A DNA stretch of 64,000 nt. It comes from Thermoflexaceae bacterium. GTDB lineage: Bacteria; Chloroflexota; Dehalococcoidia; Tepidiformales; Tepidiformaceae. The first letter of the stretch is position 1; the number at the start of each line of letters is the position of its first letter. Of the stretch, positions 9,199 to 17,497 are shown piece after piece. Made by a program: the position numbers and the translations under genes. The DNA lies in NCBI GenBank assembly GCA_015075555.1, contig JABTUD010000002.1, forward strand, positions 434,001 through 498,000, read 5' to 3'. The notes beneath the pieces are model-generated. The model had not been told where the DNA came from, searched no databases, and saw only the letters and a program-made list of their open reading frames with translations.

Positions 9199-9245
9199 TT
9201 CCTCGCGCACCCTCGAAGCGCGAGACGCGCGACGCGCGTGAGGAA
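9199..9245. repeat. Imperfect inverted repeat in the leader between two CoA-transferase genes
   Basis: TTCCTCGCGC (9199-9208) faces GCGTGAGGAA (9236-9245), 9 of 10 pairs, with a GC-rich interior that can also pair. It begins about 20 bp upstream of the TTG start at 9178 and could be an operator or a leader hairpin. The rest of 9194-9447 holds only the leader of the downstream gene. Confidence 0.4.
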
Positions 9246-9447
9246 TCCTGTACTGCCGGCCAGGATTGCGCAACGCTCCCCGCCCGTCCCGCGGTAAACC
9301 ATAATGGGCGGCACGGGCACGCCGCAGCCCCCGGATCGGCTCCCCGGGATGCGCGGGACCGCCGTGGCTGGTATCGTGCCGCGACATGGCGGGCGGGCCC
9401 CAGGGCCGCACGCGCCCGCGAAACAGATCGATCCGGGAGGCGCCAGG

Positions 9448-10653
9448 TTGCAGGCCTTAGACAACGTCGTCGTCCTCGACCTCACACACCACATCGCCGG
9501 GCCTTACGCCACAAAGCTGATGGCCGACTTCGGCGCAGACGTCATCAAGATCGAGCGGCCGGGCGGCGACATCGCCCGCACGCTTGGCCCCTTCAAGGAC
9601 AACACGCCCGACCCGGAACGCTGCGGCCTCTTCTTCTACCTCAACACCAACAAGCGCTCGGCGGTGCTCAATCTAAAGGCTGCCGCCGGGCGCGATGCCC
9701 TGGCCGCGCTGGCGCGCCGGGCCGACATCGTCATCGAAAGCTTCTCGCCGGGCACGCTCGAACGGCTCGGGGTGGGCTGGCAGTGGCTGCAGCAGGTCAA
9801 TCCGAAGGCGCCGCTCATCTCCGTAACCAACTTCGGGCAGACAGGCCCCTACCGGGACTACAAAGCGAGCGACCTGGTCCTCTACGGCTTCGCCGGCGAG
9901 ATGTACTCGATGGGCGAAACCGACCGCGAACCGGTGAAGATGGCCGGCACGGCGGCGCTCTTCGAATCGGGGTCGGCCATTGTTGTGGCGCTCATGGGCG
10001 CCCTCTTCGCGGCAAAGCGGCACGGGATCGCTCAGCACGTCGACATCTCCCTGGCGGAGACGCACGCCGGCGGCGTTGATCGCCGCCACGCCACCACCAT
10101 TGCCTACCAGTTCAGCGGCCGCAAGACGATTCGCGTGGCCAGCCAGGCGAGCGGCATGCCCACCGGCATCTACCCCTGCGCCGATGGCTACGTCGACTTC
10201 ACCAATGCGACGCTCTATCCCGACCGGGTCGATGACATGCTCCAGCACCCGGATTGGAACCAGGACCCGCGCTACGCCGACCCTGTTCAGCGCATGAACC
10301 CGGTGCTGGTGGAGGAATGGAACAGCCACTTCCTGGTCTGGTGCCTGGAGCGCACAAAGCGCGAGATCTGGGCGGAAGCGCGGCGCGCGCGCATCCTCTG
10401 CGGCCCCCTGTTCACGGTGGAGGATATGTTCGAGGACGAGCACTTCCGCGGCCGCGGTTTCTGGACCTCGGCGAGCCACCCGGCCCTCGGCGAGGTCACC
10501 TTCCCCGGCCGCCCGTTCATCATGGGCCGCGATGGCTGGGAGTTTCGGCGGCCCGCGCCGCTGCTGGGCCAACACACCGCCGAAGTGCTCCGTGAGGCAG
10601 GGCTCGCCGGGCCCGCCATCGAAACCGTGATCCGCGAAGGAGGCGCAGCATGA
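9448..10653 (+). CDS. CaiB/BaiF family (family III) CoA-transferase
   Basis: Formyl-CoA-transferase-like enzyme that moves CoA from one thioester to a free acid. 401 residues, the normal length. Opens with the typical LDNVVVLDLTHHIAGPY and has the catalytic Asp in HVDISL near residue 198. TTG at 9448 is chosen because GGGAGG lies just upstream and the residues before it (from an ATG at 9304) look non-coding. Stop overlaps the start of the next CaiB gene by 4 bp, so the two may form a heteromeric or sequential pair. Confidence 0.9.
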   Translation: MQALDNVVVLDLTHHIAGPYATKLMADFGADVIKIERPGGDIARTLGPFKDNTPDPERCGLFFYLNTNKRSAVLNLKAAAGRDALAALARRADIVIESFSPGTLERLGVGWQWLQQVNPKAPLISVTNFGQTGPYRDYKASDLVLYGFAGEMYSMGETDREPVKMAGTAALFESGSAIVVALMGALFAAKRHGIAQHVDISLAETHAGGVDRRHATTIAYQFSGRKTIRVASQASGMPTGIYPCADGYVDFTNATLYPDRVDDMLQHPDWNQDPRYADPVQRMNPVLVEEWNSHFLVWCLERTKREIWAEARRARILCGPLFTVEDMFEDEHFRGRGFWTSASHPALGEVTFPGRPFIMGRDGWEFRRPAPLLGQHTAEVLREAGLAGPAIETVIREGGAA

Positions 10654-11978
10654 GCCCGAAGCCGCTCGAAGGTATCCGCGTCATCGACTTCTGCGTGGTG
10701 TGGGCGGGGCCTTTCGCGACCATGCTCCTGGGGGACCTTGGCGCCGAGATCATCAAGCCCGAAAACCCGAACGTTTTCCAGCCACTCACCCGCGGACCAA
10801 TGGCGCGCCCGCCGGCCGCCTATCTAGCCAACACCATCGCCTGGGCCGGCGGCATGCCGCGCAACGAGCCCGGCACCCGCCCGTGGGACTACTCGCCCAC
10901 CTTCGTCAGCCTCTACCGCAACAAGAAGAGCTTCTCCGTCGATACCCGCGCCCCGGAAGGGATGGAGGCCCTCCGCCGCCTGGTGGCGGTCTCCGACGTC
11001 TTCTACGAGAACAACGCCGTTGGCACCATGGAGAAGCTGGGCATCACCTATGAGTGGCTGAAGAGCATCAACCCGCGAATCATCATGGTGCGGGTCCCGG
11101 CCTACGGCAGCACGGGCCCCTACGCGCACGGGGCGCGCGCCCTCGGCGTGCACCTGGAGGCGGTCATGGGCCACACCCTGCTCCGTGGCTACGACGATAC
11201 CGACCCATCGTCGAACTCGGCCATCTACTCCGGGGACTACCTGGCGGGCGCCCAGGGAGCCTTTGCCGTGATGACGGCGCTCTGGGAACGCGAGCGCACC
11301 GGCGAGGGCCAGCTCATCGAGATCGCCCAGGCCGAGAACGCCGCCGCCATGTTCACCCAGGCGATCATGGACTACAGCCTGAACGGCAACATCCAGGGCG
11401 CCATTGGCAACCGCGACGTGCATGGCCGCTTCCCCTGCGGCGTCTACCCGGCGAAGTCCCCGGGCGGGCCCGATACCAGCGACGATCACTGGATCGCCAT
11501 CTCCGTGGAGGACGACGCACAGTGGCAGGCCCTGGCCGGGGCAATGGGCAGCCCCGAATGGGCGCGCGATTCCCGCTTCGCCACCAACGCCGGACGTGCC
11601 GAAAACTTCCGCGAGATCGACAGGAAGATCGCCGAATACACTTCCGCCTTCGAGGACTACGACCTGATGGCGCGGCTGCAGGCCGCGGGCGTGCCCGCGG
11701 CGCCCGTGCTCGAAGCCTCGCGCCTCTACGACGACCCGCACATGCGCGCCCGCGGCTTCTTCCGCAAGCAGCATCAGTTGTCCTCGGGAGAGTACGAGTA
11801 CATGGGCCCCATGTGGCAGTTCCCCGAAACCCCGGTGGAGTTCTACCAGGCCCCCATCATGTTCGGCGAACACAACGACTACGTGTACCGTGAGCTGCTG
11901 AAGTACAGCGAGGCCGAAATTGAACAGCTCCGCGCCGCGGGGCACATCACCACCGAGTACGCGCCGAACGTGCCGTAG
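10650..11978 (+). CDS. CaiB/BaiF family CoA-transferase, second of a coupled pair
   Basis: 442-residue family III CoA-transferase: LEGIRVIDFCVVWAGPF at the N-terminus, LGAEIIKPEN, and a GEGQLIEIAQAE segment in which Glu stands at the position of the family catalytic Asp (Asp in HVDISL of the neighbour). This replacement may mean altered chemistry or a partner-dependent subunit. ATGA overlap with the preceding gene shows coupling. The cyclic combination of two CaiB proteins recalls heteromeric CoA-transferases for bulky acids, but no substrate can be assigned. Confidence 0.88.
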   Translation: MSPKPLEGIRVIDFCVVWAGPFATMLLGDLGAEIIKPENPNVFQPLTRGPMARPPAAYLANTIAWAGGMPRNEPGTRPWDYSPTFVSLYRNKKSFSVDTRAPEGMEALRRLVAVSDVFYENNAVGTMEKLGITYEWLKSINPRIIMVRVPAYGSTGPYAHGARALGVHLEAVMGHTLLRGYDDTDPSSNSAIYSGDYLAGAQGAFAVMTALWERERTGEGQLIEIAQAENAAAMFTQAIMDYSLNGNIQGAIGNRDVHGRFPCGVYPAKSPGGPDTSDDHWIAISVEDDAQWQALAGAMGSPEWARDSRFATNAGRAENFREIDRKIAEYTSAFEDYDLMARLQAAGVPAAPVLEASRLYDDPHMRARGFFRKQHQLSSGEYEYMGPMWQFPETPVEFYQAPIMFGEHNDYVYRELLKYSEAEIEQLRAAGHITTEYAPNVP

Positions 11979-12004
11979 TGGCCCGGCGAGGAGGCCGGCA
12001 GCCA

Positions 12005-12739
12005 ATGGATGAAGCGCTCCCCCGTCTCTACAGGGAGTTCGCCCCCTGGTTCCACCTCCTCACCGCGCCCGCGGACTACGCGGATGAGGCTGAGCTCTAC
12101 CGGAGGCTCGCCGCTGAGGCCTGCGCCGTTCCGCCGCGCACGCTGCTCGAACTCGGCTCCGGCGGCGGCAACAACGCCTCGCACTACCGGGCGCACTTCC
12201 AGGCGACGCTCGCCGACCTCTCCCCGGCGATGCTCGCCATCAGCCGCGAGCTGAACCCGGAATGCGAGCACATCGAGGGCGACATGCGCTCCCTGCGGCT
12301 CGGGCGCCTGTTCGACGTGGTGCTCGTCCACGATGCGGTGATGTACCTGCTCACCGGCGACGACCTGCGCGCCTGCATGGCCACCGCCTTCGCGCACTGC
12401 CGCCCCGGCGGCGTGGCCATCTTCGCGCCCGACTGCACCCGCGAGACGTTCACGCCCGGCACCTCCCACGGCGGCCACGACGGCGATGGCCGGGCCCTGC
12501 GCTACCTCGAATGGACCTGGGACCCCGACCCCTCGGATACGCAGTACACGGTCGATTTCGCCTACCTCCTTCGCGAAGGCGAGAGCGTGCGCGTGGAACA
12601 GGATCGCCACATCTTCGGGCTCTTCAGCAGGGATGAGTGGCTGGCGTGGCTCCGTGAGGCCGGCTTCGCCGAAGCCCGCGTCACGCCTGGCGTCGAGGAG
12701 GGCCTGGAGGTCTTTGTCGCCTGCAGGGCAGCGCACTGA
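12005..12739 (+). CDS. Class I SAM-dependent methyltransferase
   Basis: 244-residue methyltransferase with motif I LLELGSGGGNN near residue 48 and the acidic ends of strands 2 and 3 (DLSP, GDMRS). GAGGAGG at 11988-11994 favours the ATG at 12005 over a GTG overlapping the previous stop. It is 26 bp behind the CaiB gene and may be co-transcribed. The methyl acceptor is unknown. Confidence 0.85.
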   Translation: MDEALPRLYREFAPWFHLLTAPADYADEAELYRRLAAEACAVPPRTLLELGSGGGNNASHYRAHFQATLADLSPAMLAISRELNPECEHIEGDMRSLRLGRLFDVVLVHDAVMYLLTGDDLRACMATAFAHCRPGGVAIFAPDCTRETFTPGTSHGGHDGDGRALRYLEWTWDPDPSDTQYTVDFAYLLREGESVRVEQDRHIFGLFSRDEWLAWLREAGFAEARVTPGVEEGLEVFVACRAAH

Positions 12740-12801
12740 GGCAAGGCCCCCCGAACACGCAAAGCTGTGCGCTCATGCGCGCGCCTCTGTACGCTGGAAA
12801 C

Positions 12802-13530
12802 GTGGCTGAGATCCCGCTTCCCGACCACGTCACCAGCCGCCGCCGCGACGGGCTGCGTGAGGTGCTCCTACACCGCAGCGTGGCCGTGATCGGCGACGAC
12901 AGGGTCGAGATAAGGGCGGCGCGAAGCACCATCGTGCTGCCCCTGGCCGGCCTCGCGCTCTCCGCCGCCGCCGGCTACCTGATGGTGGCCCGGATGGGCG
13001 AACTCCCCTTCTGGGCGCTCGTTCTCATGCTCCTTGCCATGATCTTCCTTGTTCCGCTCTCAGGAATGAGCCTGGTGAACTCGATTGTCGGCGCCCACGT
13101 CGTTGTGGACCGGGCGAAGAACTCCGTCACCTGGCAGCAGGGATACCTGGGCATGGGTGTCGGCACGAAGGAGGTGGCGCCCTTTGAGAAAGTGGACCAC
13201 CTTGAGGTGACCGTCGAGGGCGGCGAGCCCGACCGCTGGCAGGACCTCAGCGACGACCTCCGCCAGTTCGAGCTTTCGCTGGTCAAGGCCAGCGGCAAGC
13301 GCCTGCGCATCGCCCGCGTCCCCGTCCCGGCCTTCGGAGAGACCGATGGCATGGACCGCACGCTGGCGGTTGGGCAGGCCATCTCGGCCATCACGGGCGC
13401 CCCCATCCGGCTCCCCGAAGGCTGGGAGATGGTGGAGATCGATACCACCACCGGCGAGATCGTGACCCCCGGCCATGGCGGCAAACCGCCGGCCGGCACC
13501 GAAAAGGAGACCCATGGACGAGGCAGTTAG
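12802..13530 (+). CDS. Hypothetical protein with two membrane segments
   Basis: About 242 residues from the GTG at 12802 (an ATG at 12775 adds nine). Two adjacent hydrophobic segments near residues 45-65 and 73-95 are followed by a soluble C-terminal domain. The layout resembles bacterial PH-like membrane proteins, but no diagnostic motif is seen. It overlaps the start of the next gene by 17 bp. Function unknown. Confidence 0.7.
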   Translation: MAEIPLPDHVTSRRRDGLREVLLHRSVAVIGDDRVEIRAARSTIVLPLAGLALSAAAGYLMVARMGELPFWALVLMLLAMIFLVPLSGMSLVNSIVGAHVVVDRAKNSVTWQQGYLGMGVGTKEVAPFEKVDHLEVTVEGGEPDRWQDLSDDLRQFELSLVKASGKRLRIARVPVPAFGETDGMDRTLAVGQAISAITGAPIRLPEGWEMVEIDTTTGEIVTPGHGGKPPAGTEKETHGRGS

Positions 13531-13936
13531 AGCTCTTCTGAAGGCGAAGACAGTTGCGGTGGTCGGGCTCGACACCCGCGAGGAACGCGCCGCCTACAGG
13601 GTGGCACGCTACCTGAAGGAACACGGGTACCAGGTGGCCCCGGTGCCTTTTCAGCAGCCCGCGGACGAAGTGCTCGGCGCGCCCGCCTACCCCGGCCTGC
13701 GCGCCATCCCCTTCCCGGTCGACGTTGTCGATGTGTTCGTCCGCCCCGAACAAACGGACCCCATCATCGATGACGCGATCGCCATCGGGGCGAAAGTGCT
13801 CTGGCTCCAGCAGGGAATCGCCAATGATGCGGGGCTGGAGCGGGCGCGCCGGGCCGGCCTCGTCGTCACGCAGGACCGCTGCGCGATGGTGGAACACAGG
13901 CGCGCCGCCGGCGGCATGACCTCCGCGGCGAAGTAG
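13514..13936 (+). CDS. CoA-binding protein (YccU-like)
   Basis: 140-residue CoA-binding domain protein: VAVVGLDTREERAAYRVARYL dinucleotide-type loop near residues 13-33, then VDVVDVFVRPE and VLWLQQGI, all typical of the small YccU/CoA_binding_2 family. The ATG follows AAGGAG by 6 bp. These proteins bind CoA derivatives, but their biological role is poorly known. Convergent with the flavoprotein downstream. Confidence 0.85.
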   Translation: MDEAVRALLKAKTVAVVGLDTREERAAYRVARYLKEHGYQVAPVPFQQPADEVLGAPAYPGLRAIPFPVDVVDVFVRPEQTDPIIDDAIAIGAKVLWLQQGIANDAGLERARRAGLVVTQDRCAMVEHRRAAGGMTSAAK

Positions 13937-13940
13937 CGCC

Positions 13941-15101
13941 TCAGATCCAGCGGTTCAACCAGTACTTCTCGAAGGCCACCTTGCCCAGGTGCCAGGAACG
14001 CCCTGGCCGGTACATCGAGACCTTCGGCACGGGCGAGGCGTAGAAGTCGCCCCGCGCAAGTCCCGCCCTGCCGCCGCCCGTTTCCAGGAAGCACATGCCG
14101 TGGCCTTCGAATGGCCTTTCGCGCAGGTCGCCGCGCACCCGCCGGGCGATGTTCGCCGCCACCACCACGGCCTCGCCGTGGGCAAAGACGCCAGCCTTCG
14201 GCAGGGGCATGCCGTTCTCCAGAGGAATGGCCGTTATGTCCCCTATCGCGTAGACGTTGGCGTGCCGGGTGCGGAGCGTCGCCCGGTCGACCGGCACCCA
14301 GCCGTTCGGCCCCGCCAGGGGGCTCGCTGCCACCACCGCGGCCGGCCGGTGCGGCGGGATGACGATGGCGAGGTCGAATTCGGCCACCGTCCCGCCCCCG
14401 AACACCAGTCTGCCCTCCTCGACCCGTTCGAGCTGGACCTTCGGGTGGAAGGGGATGTCGTGGCGGGCGAGCTCGGCCGCCACCCGGTGGCCGATGTAAG
14501 GACCGGTGACTGGCATGGGAAGCGGCTCGGGCGTGAACATCGTCACGCTCGATCGGTCGCGCAGGCCGCGGCGGCGGAGGTAGCCATCGATGAGCAGCGC
14601 GGTCTCGTAGGGCGCAGCGGGGCAGCGGTAGGGGAGCGAGGCGATGGCCACGGCGACGCGCCCCCCGCCGAAGCCGGCCAGGGCATCGCGCAGCCGTTCC
14701 GCGTGCTCCAGGTCGTAGGGGTGGTGGGCGTGCTCCTCCATACCCGGCATACCCTCCGGCGCAGGGACCGCGCCCAGCGAGACCACCAGGTAATCGAAGG
14801 CGATGGGGCCCTCGGACGTTTCGACGCGGCTGTTCTCCGGGTCGATGCCCGTGACCTCACAGTGCCGCACCTCGATGCCACGCCGGGCGAGCTTCGCGTA
14901 GCCCCGCGTTATTGCCCCCGGGCGCCGGTCTCCGGTCATTACCCAGGGGAGAGAGGGCGCGAAGACGAACTCCGCAGCGCGCTCGACGAGGATCACGCGG
15001 CCTGTGCGCCCCAGCCCCCGGGCGAGCTCCGTTGCCGCCACCTGCCCGCCAATGCCGCCCCCGAGCACCACCACCGTCGTCCGGGAATCCTTCGCTGTCA
15101 C
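13941..15101 (-). CDS. Sulfide:quinone-oxidoreductase-like FAD flavoprotein
   Basis: 386-residue two-dinucleotide-domain oxidoreductase. FAD-binding GGGIGG near residues 14-19, second Asp-type motif IGDITAIPLENG near 300, and Cys residues in HCEVTG, YRCPAAP and GMCFLETG that could serve as redox cysteines. The GTG start at 15101 is set by GAGGAGG 5 bp upstream. The operon with DsrE-like and ArsR-rhodanese genes supports a role in sulfide or persulfide oxidation at the membrane. NADH dehydrogenase-2-like activity is an alternative. Confidence 0.8.
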   Translation of the reverse strand: MTAKDSRTTVVVLGGGIGGQVAATELARGLGRTGRVILVERAAEFVFAPSLPWVMTGDRRPGAITRGYAKLARRGIEVRHCEVTGIDPENSRVETSEGPIAFDYLVVSLGAVPAPEGMPGMEEHAHHPYDLEHAERLRDALAGFGGGRVAVAIASLPYRCPAAPYETALLIDGYLRRRGLRDRSSVTMFTPEPLPMPVTGPYIGHRVAAELARHDIPFHPKVQLERVEEGRLVFGGGTVAEFDLAIVIPPHRPAAVVAASPLAGPNGWVPVDRATLRTRHANVYAIGDITAIPLENGMPLPKAGVFAHGEAVVVAANIARRVRGDLRERPFEGHGMCFLETGGGRAGLARGDFYASPVPKVSMYRPGRSWHLGKVAFEKYWLNRWI

Positions 15102-15111
15102 GTCAACCTCC

Positions 15112-15528
15112 TCAGAAGACGAGCACGCGGCCGCTTTCCACGACCCAGGCGGCGAGGTCGGCCATGGTCGCCATGATCGCCTCGGGAATAAGGTCACCAC
15201 GGCCCATGCCGCAGCGGTTGATGCAGGTGGTGCAGATCTTGAGGCGAGCACCGCGGGGGAGCAGGCCGCGCAGCATCGCCTGCAGGTCGAACTCCGCCCC
15301 CCCGGGCGCGCTGCCCTGGCGGACCAGGTCGATGGCATCGTTCATCACGAAGAGGCGCACGGGGGCCCCGCGTTCGATCAATGACCCGGCCAGCCGCAGG
15401 GCATTCCAGGTGACATCGCCCTCGTAGGGCGCATTGCTGAGGATGATGAGCACCGCGGGCGGCGGTGCGGCAGGGCGCACGGCCCGCTTCGCGCGGCTGG
15501 CAACGGGCGACAGGAAGGGAACGGGCAT
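15112..15528 (-). CDS. DsrE/DsrF-like sulfur-relay protein
   Basis: 138-residue protein with the DsrE fold pattern: LIILSNAPYEGD at the start of the domain, VRLFVMNDAIDL in the middle, and a Cys cluster in KICTTCINRCGMG near residues 96-108 that would carry persulfide. ATG at 15528 with GAGAGGG upstream. It lies 10 bp behind the ArsR-rhodanese gene and 10 bp before the flavoprotein, so the three should share one mRNA. Likely passes sulfane sulfur between partners. Confidence 0.82.
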   Translation of the reverse strand: MPVPFLSPVASRAKRAVRPAAPPPAVLIILSNAPYEGDVTWNALRLAGSLIERGAPVRLFVMNDAIDLVRQGSAPGGAEFDLQAMLRGLLPRGARLKICTTCINRCGMGRGDLIPEAIMATMADLAAWVVESGRVLVF

Positions 15529-15538
15529 TCGGACCCTC

Positions 15539-16210
15539 TCAGGCGTTGGTTTCAACGGGCAGGCCGGCGGCGCGCCACTCGGGCAAACCGTCTTCCAGGC
15601 GGGAAGCGGCAAGGCCGCGTGCGCGCAGCATCCGCACGGCGTCGACGGCGAGGAAGCAGTACGGCCCCCTGCAGTAGGCGACCACCTGGCGGCCAGGTGG
15701 CAGCGCGGCCATGCGCGCGGCGAGCTCATCGAGCGGGATCGAAACGGCGCCGGCGATGTGGCCCGCCCGGTATTCGGCTCCGGGACGGACGTCGAGGACG
15801 ACCACATCGCCGGCGGCCATCCTCTCCAGGAGCTCGGCCCGGGAGATGGCGGCCAGGCCCGGGTCGCCCGCCAGGTAGGCGGCCACCGCGCGGTCGACTT
15901 CGGCCAGGCGGTCGCGGGCGAGGTCGCGAAGCGCGAACCAGAAGCGGCCGACGGCATCATCGGCGAGACGGTAGAACACCTGACGCGCCGCGCGGCGAGA
16001 GGAAACGAGGCGCGCCCCGGCCAGCACCCTGAGGTGGTGCGAGGCGTTGGCGACGGTGAGCCCCGATGCCTCGGCCAGCGTCTCCACGTTCTGCTCGCCC
16101 TGGCAGAGGCGGTCGAGGAGCTTCAGGCGGCCCGGCGCCGCCAGCGCGGCGGTGACCCGGGCGAACTGGGCGAAGAGCTCTTCGCTGACGGAATCGCTGC
16201 CTGGCTGCAT
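15539..16210 (-). CDS. ArsR-family regulator fused to a rhodanese domain
   Basis: 223-residue fusion. Residues about 5-95 form an ArsR winged helix (recognition helix near NASHHLRVLAGARLV). Residues about 115-220 form a rhodanese domain with the active-site loop YCRGPYC, whose first Cys would hold persulfide. The winged-helix half has only one Cys (DRLCQGE). ATG at 16210 is chosen because a TTG 18 bp upstream lies inside the palindromic operator. Likely a repressor that senses reactive sulfur and controls its own operon. Confidence 0.88.
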   Translation of the reverse strand: MQPGSDSVSEELFAQFARVTAALAAPGRLKLLDRLCQGEQNVETLAEASGLTVANASHHLRVLAGARLVSSRRAARQVFYRLADDAVGRFWFALRDLARDRLAEVDRAVAAYLAGDPGLAAISRAELLERMAAGDVVVLDVRPGAEYRAGHIAGAVSIPLDELAARMAALPPGRQVVAYCRGPYCFLAVDAVRMLRARGLAASRLEDGLPEWRAAGLPVETNA

Positions 16211-16218
16211 TACGAAGC

Positions 16219-16238
16219 ATTCAAACAAGTGTTTGAAT
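16219..16238 (-). promoter_or_regulatory. Palindromic operator of the sulfur operon
   Basis: Perfect 9-bp arms ATTCAAACA and TGTTTGAAT separated by AG, ending 9 bp before the regulator start codon. The A/T-rich TTCAA...TTGAA form is that of ArsR-family operators, and it stands out in this GC-rich DNA. A TATATT overlapping its distal edge could be the -10 box, so the bound repressor would block RNA polymerase. The whole stretch 16211-16343 otherwise holds only the leader of the plus-strand gene. Confidence 0.8.
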
Positions 16239-16343
16239 ATAAATCAAGGACAGGGCCGGGCCCGCGTCCCCCGGGGTACGGCCGCTTTGACCGTTCGCGG
16301 CCGGTTAACGAAGATCGCTCGCATCCCTGCGAGAGGTTGCGCC

Positions 16344-17451
16344 ATGACCACTGCTACCCTTCCCACCACGCCTGCCGAAACGACCCCCGAGTGGCTCACC
16401 GGCGCGCTCCGCGGCACGGGCGCCATCGGCCCGGGCACGCGCATAACGGCCATCACCTCTGAGCTGGTGGGCGAAGGCGCGGGCTTCATTGGCCTCGTTG
16501 CCCGCAGGGTTGACGTACGAAGGCGACACGGCAGGCGCACCGGGGACCCTTATCGCCAAGTTCCCCGCGCCCGACCCGGGTTCGCGGCAGGTGGGCAACC
16601 TCTATGGCCTCTACGAGCGCGAGGTGCGCTTCTACAACGGCCTCGCCGGCGATTGCGGCCTGGAGGTGCCACGCTGCTACTTCGCCGCCTACGACGCGGA
16701 CGCCGGCCAGTCTCTCGTCCTCATCGAGGACCTCGACGGCCTCGGCCGCTTCGGCGACCAGGTGACGGGATGCACACCCGATGAGGCCCGGCTGGCGGTG
16801 CACTCCCTGGCGAGGTTCCAGGCGCGCTGGTGGCAGCACCCTCGCCTGGAGACCTTCCCCTGGATGCCGACAGCCGATGCTCTCGTGCGAAACGCCATGC
16901 TCACGGCCTACGAGCAGTGCTGGGGCCTCCATGCCGAGCGCTACGGCCACCTGCTCACCCCCGGCTTTAGGGCCGCAGGCCCCACCCTCCACCGGCGCAT
17001 CCTCGCCCACCTCGATCGCTTTGCATCGAACCCGCTGACCATCTGCCACGGCGACTTTCGCCCGGACAACATGTTCTTCGGCAACGCCACGAGCGGACGC
17101 CCGCTCATCGTCTTCGACTGGCAGAGCCCGAACCGCGGCTGGGGAGCCTACGACCTCGCCTACTTCATTGCCGGTTCCCTCGAAACGGATTTGCGGCGCA
17201 GGCACGAAGACGACCTCCTGGCCGAGTACCACGGCCTGTTGATGGAAGGCGGCGTCACCGGGTATCCGCTGGAACAGCTCAGGAACGACTACCGCGCCTG
17301 CATGGCCGTCATGACCGGCATCAGCATCATCAACGGCGCCACCCTGCCCATGACGAACCAGCGTGCGCTCGACCTCTTCGCTCAGATGTTTGAACGCTTC
17401 GTCGCGGCGATAGAAGATCAGGATGTGCTGTCTGTCCTCGCCACCGGGTGA
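16344..17451 (+). CDS. Phosphotransferase (APH / ecdysteroid-kinase-like), apparent frameshift
   Basis: Kinase-fold enzyme likely phosphorylating a small alcohol or hydroxylated metabolite. The 5' part (from ATG 16344) encodes a normal family N-terminus ending GEGAGFIGLVARR. The rest, in the next frame from about 16507, continues LTYEGD, then the Brenner-like HGDFRPDN near 17047 and FDWQSP near 17115. One surplus G in the GGG run at 16507-16509 explains the break: removing it gives a continuous family-like protein of about 368 residues. Either a sequencing error or an inactivated gene; a shortened product from TTG 16489 is less likely. Confidence 0.8.
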
Positions 17452-17497
17452 GAGCGGCGCGAACCACAGGGCAGCCGCGGGCTGAGTGAGGGCAGGA

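Noticed and set aside
7019-9241. 740-codon plus-strand frame over the flippase-like gene and the CoA-transferase
   Set aside because: Passes through two real genes in other frames or strand; composition is low complexity with no conserved motif.
13989-15176. 395-codon plus-strand frame opposite the SQR-like gene
   Set aside because: Shadow of the flavoprotein, which has clear FAD motifs on the minus strand.
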